64,000 nt of DNA from Tuctoria greenei (taxonomy: Eukaryota; Streptophyta; Magnoliopsida; Poales; Poaceae). The notes below the pieces were generated by a model, which did not search any database, was not told the origin of the DNA, and saw only the letters and a program-made list of their open reading frames with translations. The position numbers were made by a program, and so were the translations under genes. The stretch lies in assembly GCA_036927565.1 (NCBI GenBank), contig JAYESD010000007.1, positions 4,113,644-4,177,643 on the forward strand, read 5' to 3'. Below, piece by piece: positions 32,242 to 41,800 of the stretch; positions within the stretch are counted from its first letter, which is position 1, and each line of letters starts with the position of its first letter.

Positions 32242-34659
32242 CTATTTGTCGTTCAACCCTCCTGATATACGGGTGGTTTGAGCGGCATCGGAACCAATTT
32301 GGACGACTTTGACGGGAATGTCGGTGTCGCCGCTTGTCTGCACACGGGGTGCAGAGGTCGAGCCTCGTTGACGAATGCTCGGGGGTTTCGGAGCTTTCTC
32401 CTGTCTGGAGTCCTCCTCTTGCGCCGTGGTGAGTGCGTGGAGTTCCTCCAGAGCAGTTACTCCGGCAGTGCGATCTCCGCGGATCCGGAGAACGCCTACT
32501 GGTGTTGGCATCTTCAACACCAGGTATCCATAATGAGCAGCTGCCATGAATTTGTACAGGGCAGGTCTACCCAAGATGGCGTTGAATGGTAAGTTGATCT
32601 GAGCGACGTCGAAGACCAACTTCTCGGTGCGATACTTCTCCCGGGTCCCGAAGGTAACGGGGAGAGTAATAGCTCCGAGTGGGGTAATGGCCCCCGGACC
32701 TACTCCGGAGAAAGGTCGAGAGGGCTGAAGGTCCGAAGGTCGGAGCTGAAGCTTAGTGAAAGCTTCGAAGCTGATGAGGTTAAGCCCCGAACCTCCGTCT
32801 ACCATAACATGATGGAGCTGGATGTTGTTGATGGTGGGAGATACCATCAAGGGTAATTGGCCAGCTCCGACCATGCTTTGAGGACATTCCGAAGCATCAA
32901 AAGTGATGGGTGTGTCCATCCACTTTCGATGTGGCTCCGGTCTAGCTGTAGGAGCTACAACAGCCATATCCCATCGCATAGTCTTGATGACGCGACGAGA
33001 AGTGATGTCCCATGATCCACCAAAGATGGTGTTCATGGTTTTCCGACGCTCGTTGTCGGAGACGTCGGAGTCATCGTCGACGGAGGTGTAGACGGCTTTC
33101 AGGACTTTTTTGGGGTCCTGAAACCCTAACTCCTCTTCAGCCGGAGCTTCATCGACCTTTTGTTTTCCCTCCCTCTGTCGGAAGGGAGACCCTTCCCGGC
33201 GCTTGTGGTAGCGCTCGGCAAGGTTTTGGACCTCCCGGCAGTCTTCCAGCCTGTGGCTGCCCATTTTGTGAATGGGGCACCACATTTTGGTTTTGCCACC
33301 GTCTTCGGAAGACGGTCGAGGTCGCTTCTCGGGGCATGGCCCCCGGCCACCAGGAGTTGCAGTGGCTGCAACGTTGGATGTGCCGGCCGACGGCTTCTTC
33401 TTGCCGTTGGTCTTCTTTTTCTTCTTGCCACTCCCGGAGGTAGCGGCTTCTTCTTTGGAGGATTTTTTATGATCCTCCAAGGCTGGTTTGGAGTGCATTT
33501 CACGGCCCTCCGCAGCTCTGGCACATTTGTCAGCCAAGCTGAAGAGCTCCGTGACGCTGGTGATCTCTTTGATCGCCAGCTTCTCCAACATCTTCTTGTC
33601 TCGCACACCCTGTCTGAATGCCACAATGACAGAAGCGCTTGAGATAGAAGGGATTGTGTTACGTACCTGAGAGAACCTTTGGATGAATGACCGCAAAGAT
33701 TCTCCTCCTTTTTGCACGACCGCAAAAAGGTCCAGTTCAGTGCCCGGTCGGGTGTATGAACTCCCGAAGTTGGTAGTGAACTGACGACACAGCTCCTCCC
33801 AACTGTCAATAGAGTTGGGTGGAAGGCTCATAAACCAAGACCTGGCGGTCCCAGTTAAGGCCACCGGAAAGTAGTTGGCCATTACGGCCTCGTTTCCTCC
33901 AGCTGCTAAGATTGCAGTGGAGTATATCTGCAGAAATTCTACGGGGTTAACAGTCCCGTCGAATTTTTCTGGCAAATGTGGCCGGAACTTCTGTGGCCAT
34001 CTAACCATGCGTAGGTGCATGGCTAGGGCGGAACAGCCTCCTCCTACTCCTTCCAGAGTAGAAAGGTCTTGAGCATCCCGTCTTTCTCGAGCTCGCTCGA
34101 TATGGACACGGCCATCCTGTTGGCGGTATCGGCGATCAAGCTCCGCCCGGAGGTCATGTGTCGAAAGCCGAGATGCAGTATGGGTGCGTCGTGCCCCAGA
34201 GGGCAACGACGTCACTTGCTGTGACGCAGCTCGTCTTCGGTTGTTGGAAACATGCGGACCAAGTCTTCCAGACAACGTCCGTCGCTGCGACGGGGCTCGC
34301 CCTGAAGGAGGAGGACCCTGGTTGTTGAGTCGTTCGGCCGCTGCTGCGACCAAATGCTCAACATCAGCCCTCCATTGCTCCATAGCATCTTGAGATGCAT
34401 CCGGAGGTGGTGGTCGTTGGAGAAGAGCACGCGCTGCATGGAGCGCGTGTTCTGGGTTGTCACGACTTGCCGGCGCAGTATGTGACGCCGGAGCACCATC
34501 ATGTTGCTCGGCACGTCTTGCCGGAGAAGATGGTGGTGGTGGGAGTGTGACTCCTGCTGGTGCTGAGGCTCCTGTCGGTGGCTGCATGTTGGAGGGATTG
34601 CCTCCGACAGCCTGAGCAGCAGGTTGCCCGTTGGATGATCCAGCCGCAGAATTCACCAT
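32242..34659 (-). CDS. Gypsy-1 Gag-protease
   Basis: This is an 805-residue frame from ATG 34659 to a TAG at 32242-32244. The N-terminal ~190 residues are Pro/Ala/Arg-rich. The Gag core follows (PEKFDGTVNPVEFLQIYSTA, LTGTARSWFMSLPPNSI, ESLRSFIQRFSQVRNTIPSI). A basic Lys tract and a single short Cys/His cluster (WCPIHKMGSHRLEDC) come next. The retropepsin domain has the active-site block MVDGGSGLNLI and a later AILGRPALY. The frame is intact. Pol follows in the same phase after the TAG, so expression of Pol would need readthrough or another recoding event. Confidence 0.88.
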   Translation of the reverse strand: MVNSAAGSSNGQPAAQAVGGNPSNMQPPTGASAPAGVTLPPPPSSPARRAEQHDGAPASHTAPASRDNPEHALHAARALLQRPPPPDASQDAMEQWRADVEHLVAAAAERLNNQGPPPSGRAPSQRRTLSGRLGPHVSNNRRRAASQQVTSLPSGARRTHTASRLSTHDLRAELDRRYRQQDGRVHIERARERRDAQDLSTLEGVGGGCSALAMHLRMVRWPQKFRPHLPEKFDGTVNPVEFLQIYSTAILAAGGNEAVMANYFPVALTGTARSWFMSLPPNSIDSWEELCRQFTTNFGSSYTRPGTELDLFAVVQKGGESLRSFIQRFSQVRNTIPSISSASVIVAFRQGVRDKKMLEKLAIKEITSVTELFSLADKCARAAEGREMHSKPALEDHKKSSKEEAATSGSGKKKKKTNGKKKPSAGTSNVAATATPGGRGPCPEKRPRPSSEDGGKTKMWCPIHKMGSHRLEDCREVQNLAERYHKRREGSPFRQREGKQKVDEAPAEEELGFQDPKKVLKAVYTSVDDDSDVSDNERRKTMNTIFGGSWDITSRRVIKTMRWDMAVVAPTARPEPHRKWMDTPITFDASECPQSMVGAGQLPLMVSPTINNIQLHHVMVDGGSGLNLISFEAFTKLQLRPSDLQPSRPFSGVGPGAITPLGAITLPVTFGTREKYRTEKLVFDVAQINLPFNAILGRPALYKFMAAAHYGYLVLKMPTPVGVLRIRGDRTAGVTALEELHALTTAQEEDSRQEKAPKPPSIRQRGSTSAPRVQTSGDTDIPVKVVQIGSDAAQTTRISGGLNDK

Positions 34660-34679
34660 TCTTGAAAATCTCAGGCGCC

Positions 34680-34697
34680 CCTACCTGGCGCGCCAAC
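34680..34697 (-). promoter_or_regulatory. Gypsy-1 primer-binding region
   Basis: Directly inside the 5' LTR the minus strand reads GTTGGCGCGCCAGGTAGG. Its position is that of a tRNA primer-binding site. I do not assign the tRNA. Confidence 0.6.
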
Positions 34698-35531
34698 TGT
34701 CGACTGTTGGAGTCGGCAGATCCCCTGACACTACTAAAGTGTTGAAGGAGTTTGTAGTTCGGTTTGGGCGCGCGGAGACACAAGAAGGTGAATCACGATT
34801 GGACACGAGAGACACAGTGGTTTACGTGGTTCGGGCCGCCTGAGCGTAATACCCTACTCCACGGGTGTGTGTGTGTGTTGTATTAACTTGTGAGCTTGAG
34901 AGCGTTCGAGAGTCCCCTCTCCTCGTGTATCGTCGGTTTGTCCTTTTATAGTACAAGGACAAACCGTTACATGTCGGCCTGGCCCGACATGTGGCCCTGG
35001 CGGTTACTAGTATTGATACACGAGATTAATTGTTGTTAATAACCCTGTAACGGCTCCGACAGTGCCGTTACAGGTGTTAAGATCGTCCGATTAAGTGTCA
35101 TTAACGTGGAATTAATGACAATTAATCGGGTCTTGAAGTCTGCGGCTGTCCTTTGAAGATCCGGAGCCGTTACAATGTCTCCCGGAGGTTTGAAGCGGCC
35201 AGCTCCGGCGTATGGACACGTGGCAGCTCCGGAGCTTGCTTGTGGGAAGCGGGAAGCTCTGGGGTGGCCTGGCACGTGTCAGGTCCGGAGCTTCTCTCGG
35301 TCAGGGGTTAAGTCCGGAGGTGCCGTTTCAGTACCTAGCTCGGAGCTTCACCCTTGCGGGTAGTAGCTCCGGTCTGACAGTACACGTGGCAACCTAGGGG
35401 TTAACCATGTTGGAGAAGCAGGTCCGGTTATGTCTGACAAGTGGGCCTCCGAGGGTCTTCAATTTGAGTAGACGTCCTTCCCTTGAGATCTTTGTAACCT
35501 CAGGGGGCGTATGGTTTTTAGGGTACCGACA
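34698..35531 (-). repeat. Gypsy-1 5' LTR
   Basis: This is 834 bp and differs from the other LTR at five substitutions and one additional GT unit in the (GT)n tract. It keeps the TATA-in-hairpin arrangement. Confidence 0.9.
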
Positions 35532-36816
35532 GAAACTTTGCGGAATATAAAATGCATAAAAGTAAGGGAGGGAGAAAGATGCAAACTCCCGAGGAGACAA
35601 GGATTTATCCCGTGGTTCGGCAAGATCGTTAAGATCTTCCTACATCCACATTGTGGCACCTACCAAAGGGTTTTGCCACACCCAAGTCACCAAGACGAGG
35701 GGTCTTCACTATTCGTCTCCGTTCGCCTCCTTGGCAAGGTGGAGCTCAAGCCTTGTACAATTTCGACCTTCCAGGCTTCCACAATCGCCTTGGCAAGCTC
35801 CGGAAGTCTCTTCACGATTACAACACCAAGGGCACACCCCTGAGCCTCTCACACTATCCTAGAGAGTCCACTCACCCAGAATGGTGGCACACAAGCTTTC
35901 TCTCTAGCTAGTTCTAGCCTAAACCTTGGTGTAGAGATGATCGAAATGGTGTGGAAGTGATTGCTCTTGGCCTTGAACACTCGTGGATGTGTTGATAGCT
36001 TCTGGTGATCAAGACTTGACTAAATGACAGGGTTAGGGGGTATTTATAGCCAGCCTCCCCGAAATAGCCGTTGGAAAAGTAGGCTGACAGAACTTTACTG
36101 TGAACACCGGATGATCTGATGTCTCCCCTTTAGTTATCATCGGTCTAATTATTTTGGCTGACATCATTGTGTCAGATATGACCGTTGTTAGACCGATGTT
36201 GCTCCTGTCTTCTCATCGGATGATCCGGTGGCTCTTCCTCCAGAATTTGTTTAATCTTGATGCTTACTGGAGTGATTGACCGATGTGTGTAAGTCTGTAC
36301 ATCGGATGATCCGGTGCTACACTTGGTCCAATGGTATTGCAAACTGTACTGATGGACCGATGTCACTGAGCCTTTCACATCGGATGATCCGGTGAGTACA
36401 TTGTTCTGAGGTCTTCTTCTTCAGTTGAACCAACTCGACCGATGTGTACATTTCTGAAATCGTCGGTTGATGCGGTGAGTTGATTTTGTTTGCTTCGAGT
36501 TGTTTTGAGTGGATCTTTTGTATCTTGCTCAGATGACCTCTTAGACATTTGTTTCATAAGCCTCTCTGATGATCTTCAAGCATTGTATGTTGTCAACTTA
36601 TGGTTGAGTGACTTAGACATGAGAGCTTTCACTTCTTGTCTTTATCTCATTGATTTGATCTCAAAAGTTGATTGTATATGGGTCTCCAATGACATATTCA
36701 TTTCATTTTATTGAGTGATTATGGGGACATTGCATTCACAAATTCATTAGTAAAGTTCAATGGTTGTCATTAATCACCGAAACCGTACTTCATGGGGGGC
36801 CTAGATGCTTTCACCA
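35532..36816 (-). mobile_element. Copia LTR between copies B and C, right part
   Basis: It resumes with the duplicated GAAAC of the Gypsy-1 insertion and ends at TTTCACCA (36,816), the LTR's TGGTGAAA terminus. It matches 18,838-20,122 with only a few substitutions and carries the same CGGATGATCCGGTG motifs. Confidence 0.85.
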
Positions 36817-37964
36817 ACTCACAGGGTTACACCACCCGACTACCAACCAAACCAACCAGTCCCATCTAATCGAGGTTGAGCTATCCAAGCAAGCTCATGA
36901 CCGTGAGCACGGCTATCTAGATAGATTTAATACTCTGCAGAGTTTGTACCACTTTACCTACATATTGTGATTCCATCCCCTGTCTCCAGGTGGACTAAGA
37001 ACCTTCTTTATGCCAGTGGTAGCTAGTCACACTTCACACTTGCTAAGGTGTGTGGCCAGAAGGTCATAACAGAGCCTTTACAAAGGGTCTCCCGACAAGT
37101 ACGAGCACTCTAAGGTTTCGCATACCGCAACATATCTGGAGTACACCCTCCGACGGGGCGGCCCCCTCTTGAGCCTTGCGGATCCCAGAGCGGTAAATCC
37201 CCGAAACTCATTCCCCGCACCAACATTGCTCATACTCATTGAAAGATCTCCTAATTAATTGGCTAAGTCGTTCCATATCGTCATGTGGTGGTACGATAAG
37301 GTCTGAAATCGCAACATCAAGAACCGGTCCTTAGAATCTACACAGGCATCAAACAACAAACCCGAGTCTCGTGCGTACTGCACCCACCAAGTCAACCTGC
37401 CTGCTAGATTTCTATCTACTATATACATATTCATAATCATCCCATAAGTGATAATAATAATAATAATAGCATTATATCCAGTTAACATTACCACCCAACT
37501 AATGACAGCAGGGCTAAGCGTAAACACAACAATAGAGTTGAAACGCGATCGGAAATTTTCTGGATCACCCGACCGTTTTCATCCCTACACACAACACTAG
37601 CAATTTCTCCGTTGTATTTTCTTTATTTTTGTTTGTTTGTGCATATGTACCCTTCTTTGTGTTTATTTACAAATTAAGTATTCTCTCCGTAACAAAATAT
37701 TTGACGTCGGGAGAAGTAATTTAATGCTCCCAACGTTAAGCATTTTGAGACGGGGATAGTATATAACAGTGTCAAACAAATAGAATCACCCCAAACTAAA
37801 ATCTCCCTCATAAAGACATTAACCTATCTGAATTCACATGAAATGAGTACTTGAAACTGTGGTATCAACCCACACCACTCAGCAGTCGACTTCATCTCAA
37901 TCCAATCCTCTACACATTTGACATTCTGTACATGATCAAATTTGGGCTAATTAGCCTTGTCATG
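36817..37964. repeat. 3' flank of the full RGLG gene (old LTR relic)
   Basis: This is the third copy of the segment at 16,283 and 20,123. It is non-coding; its last part should contain the 3'UTR of the full gene. Confidence 0.75.
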
Positions 37965-40463
37965 TCATCCCGAGTACAGCCTCAGCCTCGACTGGATCAC
38001 CTGCCGACATATCGGGCATCTGGTGAGGTTCTCCCCACATTCCCTGCAACACTGATTTTTTTTTTGCACAAAAAGGAAAATAATTATGTTCCTGATTTCC
38101 ATTGGTTGTACTTATCATGCACTGAAAACTCTGAATTTCTCCTCACCATATGTCCACAGCCAAATGCTACGTCCTTGGCATTGGTCAGGCAGATTGGGCA
38201 CACCTGCATAAAGAGTTTGATGTGCAATAAGTGAGCCACTGTGTCACCAGAAAAAAATTTGAAATTCAAATAACAGAACAAAATCTGAATATGTTTCCTT
38301 TTTTTTTCATGGTACCTGATCCTCTCTTGGTGTCGCCGCGGCACTGACGTTGCTAGCTCCTCTCCTCAACGACGACGCCTGCCTCTGCGCAGCCGGCAGA
38401 GGCGGCGGCGCCGGCACGACTCTCTTCACCTTCCCCGTCGATCGCCTGCATGCATTCATGTTCAGACAACCAGACAGGAAGAAGCTTCAGAGAACAGCCA
38501 GCCACGAGAAAATAAAAGAAGCCTTATTAGCAAGCATGGGATGAAAGCTCTGTATTTGTGTTCCTCTCGGCGCACTCTACTCTACACGACGATCGATGAC
38601 ACTTACCCCAGGATGCCGAGCTCCACGGTGGCCTTGTACTGGATGGGGACCTCCATGAGGGCGGCCAGCGCGAACGCCGACTCCTTCTGCTGCGGCGTCG
38701 CGTTCCTCGACATGATCGAGGTGAAGTTCACAAACTGCACGCAGCGAACATCACATCACATCACGTCACATCACATTCACGCACAAGTAGGCATGTAGGC
38801 CGAAAGCAGGGCTGCATGCACTGCGTGTCGACCATTCTGGATTTCGTGGAGCTTGTGATGATGGTGAGTTCCTGGCTGGATGATGCATGCTCACCTGAAA
38901 GTTGTCGAAGTCCCGGGCGGGGAGCTTGTCGTCGAACTTCTGCATGTCCTCCCATGGACCGTCCCCGACCCCGACCAGCACGATGGACAGAGGATAGGAA
39001 CTGAGGATGATCCAGATCAAATCAAATAACTTTCTCATCAGATGTTTTCGTAGAGTCAGCAGAAGCCTGCAGCCATTGTACGTGGCTGCCGTACTGTGCT
39101 ATGGCGCCTCGTGCACTACCTTACCTTGCCATGACTATGGACTCCATGGTTCTCTTCTCCTGCGGGCTCAGATCACTGGCACTCGTGTCAACACTTCGAG
39201 TCACCTGAATCGTGTAACACCAAAGATCAATACCGATCGAGTTGGTCATATATGATCCAGGAAGTAAAAGTAAAGACCACCAGCAGCTCTCGTCGGTGCA
39301 TGGATTGATTATTCTCTTGGAAGCACCGTACCTGGCCGTCGGCGACTATGACGAGAACATGGTACTGTCCTCCACTCCTGTCTACAATGTCGACGGCCAC
39401 CTCCACGATCGGCGCGAAAGACGTCGGCCCTGTCACGGGGAACAGTCTAGCTAATTAACGACGGTGAACGATCGATGAATGAGTTCTTTAGAGGTTCGTC
39501 GTCGTCGAGCACCGACCGGACAGCCTGAGGTGCGGCACGATGTTCCGGTAGCAAGACAGGACCTCCTCGAAGCCGTGGCACGGCGAGTTGCCGTGGTGGA
39601 AGCTGAACACGCTGTGGTCGTGGGTGGTTGCTGCAGGAAATTAAACACCAGCTCAGCTCTGTTGTCATGATCGATGGAACAGTCGTCGATCGCGCGCTCT
39701 GTTTACTAGCCCTGAAATTAACTTGTTGCCGATCGTGTCTGTGAATTACTCTCACCGTCGCCGAAGCCGAAGCAGGGGATGAGGTTGTCCTCGTCGAACG
39801 GCGCCAGCGTCTTGCCGATGATGCTGATGGCCTGCTCGTAAGGGTTGGGCGTGTCGCCGCCGATCTTGTGCAGGCTCTGCCCGCCGAACGACCGCTTCCC
39901 TGAACACGTACGTCCAATCCAACGAATCAATCTGAAGAAACTCTTGAACATGAACACGAACACGAACACGAACAGAATCTGGAAAAGACGTTGTTCAGTT
40001 GAGGTCGTCAGGGTCGTTAATAGTACCTGTCCACTCGTTGCTCTTGGTGAAGTCGATGCCGAGGATCAAGTTGGACGACTCCAGGCCCTGCTCGCGTAGC
40101 GCCGCCGCCACCTGCGCACCGGTGAATGATCAGCACGCCGCAGGAACGAAACGACGACGTTGCCGGACGAGCTAAGGAGGGGTCGTCCCTCCGCGCTGCC
40201 GCTGCTGGAAGGTGAGTAGTAGTAGTAGTAGATGATCAATCAATCAGGACCTGCTCAAGCGACGTGTAGGTGTCAGGGATGTAGGAGTACTTATTCTTGG
40301 CCAGCATCGGCGCCGCCCTCCGGTTCCCACCACCGCTGCCGGCGTCGTAGGCCGACGACGGCTGCCGGCCGAGAGAACGGTGCCTGGCGGTGGTGACCGG
40401 CGCCCTCCCAGCCGAAGACCGCCGCCGGTGTCCGCCGAACAGCGCGCCGAACGCGCCGCCCAT
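37965..40463 (-). CDS. RGLG-type RING E3 ubiquitin ligase (copine/vWA + RING), full gene
   Basis: Eleven exons: 40463..40251, 40111..40027, 39899..39756, 39630..39517, 39429..39332, 39204..39125, 39000..38895, 38734..38607, 38445..38316, 38203..38147 and 38051..37965. All introns are GT-AG and the phases add up to 1,242 nt (413 residues). Residues ~75-310 form a copine-like von Willebrand A domain (GIDFTKSNEW as metal site; GPTSFAPIVEVAVDIV). A C3HC4 RING fills the C-terminus (C368, C371, C382, H384, C387, C390, C397, C400). This architecture is diagnostic of the plant RGLG family, ubiquitin ligases acting in hormone and stress signalling, several of them membrane-anchored by an N-terminal lipid. 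The start MGGAFG is compatible with myristoylation but not an ideal match. Confidence 0.9.
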
Positions 40464-40690
40464 GCGAGCGAGCGAGCGAGCAAGAAGAGGATCGAGGCTG
40501 AGAGAGAGAGCTAGCTACAGCCGCAGGAACACGCGACCTCAGAAGAGCTAGCTAGCTAGCTAGCTAGCCAGAGCAGCGAGAAGGACGATTTCTGCAGAGG
40601 CGCACGCGACGAACGACAACTGAACAAGAAGAAGAAGAAGATGGCACGGCGGCGCGTCAGGGATCGGAGCTGATAATCAAGTACTACTCG

Positions 40691-40700
40691 TACTTATAAC
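40691..40700 (-). promoter_or_regulatory. Probable TATA box of the RGLG gene
   Basis: The minus strand reads GTTATAAGTA about 230 nt upstream of the ATG. The leader between them contains GCTA repeats (40,543-40,567) and GAAGAAGAAG purine repeats typical of plant 5'UTRs. Confidence 0.4.
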
Positions 40701-41282
40701 AAAGAAAAACCTGGTCGAATTCATCTTTCGGAAGAGATATGGAAGGGTTTTTGCGACGAAGCTTCTCGGATCTTTCTCCGTCGTTGTGGTTTGCCGTGTA
40801 GAGCGAGGGGAGGATGCTTACCTTCGCCTTCGCGCAGCAATTGCTTTGATGCCCAAAGCTGTGCGCCTGTGCCCAGCACGCACAAAGTATGTTGTTCAGA
40901 GCTAAGATTCTGTCCGTTCACAACATGATACTTCTTATTTTATTTCTTTGCAACTAGCTATCATGGAACTTTCTGAGTAGGGATACATGGACCATTGCTT
41001 CATCATACAACTCATGTGTGGTTTGTTCTCTCCAGCTGACCCCCATGGGAAAAGGGTGCCCTGAAAGAAGGCGAATATGTGCGCTAATTCAATGTCTGAA
41101 AAGTATTTCTTCCCCCATCGCAACCTTATTCTAGGGTGAGTAATCATATCTAGATTCGTGTTTTGACGAAGATGCAAAGGTGCAAGCCACGATCTAGGTT
41201 TTGTCTCGACAATTAGAAATTCGTATAGATATATTATTGATCAAAGCTTTAAACTTTTTACTAAATGAAATGATTTTTATAG
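40701..41282. other. Upstream region of RGLG, no gene seen
   Basis: This is sequence 5' of the RGLG gene with no recognisable coding domain. It becomes AT-rich before the Copia remnant. Confidence 0.3.
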
Positions 41283-41800
41283 ATGACTAAACGAAATACT
41301 TATGCGCGAGCGGAGTACCGCGCCGTAGCTAACGGCGTAGCAGAGGCGTCTTGGCTCCAGCAGTTACTTCAGGAGCTCCACTCCCCTGTCGACCGGAGCA
41401 CGTTGATCTACTGTGATAATATCAGCGCCGTTTACCTCTCCACCAACCCCCTCCAGCACCAGCGCACGAAACATGTGGAGATTGATCTTCACTTAGTTCG
41501 TGAGCGGGTTGCACGCAGTGAGGTTCGAGTTCTCCATGTGCCGACGACGTCACAGTTTGCCGACATCTTCACGAAGGGACTCCCGACGTCTTTATTTTCT
41601 GAGTTTCGGTTCAGTCTCAACATCTGTTGTGGCTAGATGTTGAGACTGTGGGGGGGGGGGGGGTTTGGACTGTGTTGAGTTATGTGTTTGGGCCTGGCCT
41701 GTGTACCGGCCCATCAATGTATCTATAAATATGTACCCAGACCTTTGGTTAATCAAGCATTCATTCTAGCCTTCTAATACTATCCACTACAATTCCTTTT
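41283..41800 (+). mobile_element. 3' end of a Copia element (RNase H, polypurine tract, short LTR)
   Basis: A 117-codon remnant holds the C-terminal Copia RNase H (AEYRAVANGVAEASWLQQLL, YCDNISAVYLSTNP, HQRTKHVEIDLHLVRER, ADIFTKGLP) and ends at TAG 41,634-41,636. A polypurine tract with 14 G (41,650-41,663) follows, then a short LTR with a TATA sequence (TCTATAAATATG near 41,722). The rest of pol and the 5' LTR are absent. The LTR right end is approximate. Confidence 0.75.

Larger units (their letters stand above)
22683..35531 (-). mobile_element. Gypsy-1: complete Tat-type Ty3/Gypsy element
   Basis: The 12.85-kb element has 832- and 834-bp LTRs (TGTCGGTACC...GTCGACA in its own orientation) and a perfect 5-bp target-site duplication GAAAC (22,678-22,682 and 35,532-35,536). 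Order on the minus strand: 5' LTR, primer-binding region, gag-protease, in-frame TAG, RT-RNH-second RNH-INT. A two-exon gene follows on the plus strand, then the 3' LTR. A second, archaeal-type RNase H together with an antisense extra gene is typical of the Tat lineage. By eye the LTRs differ at 5 positions plus one GT unit. At the usual grass rate of 1.3e-8 per site per year this is about 0.2-0.25 million years. Confidence 0.92.
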
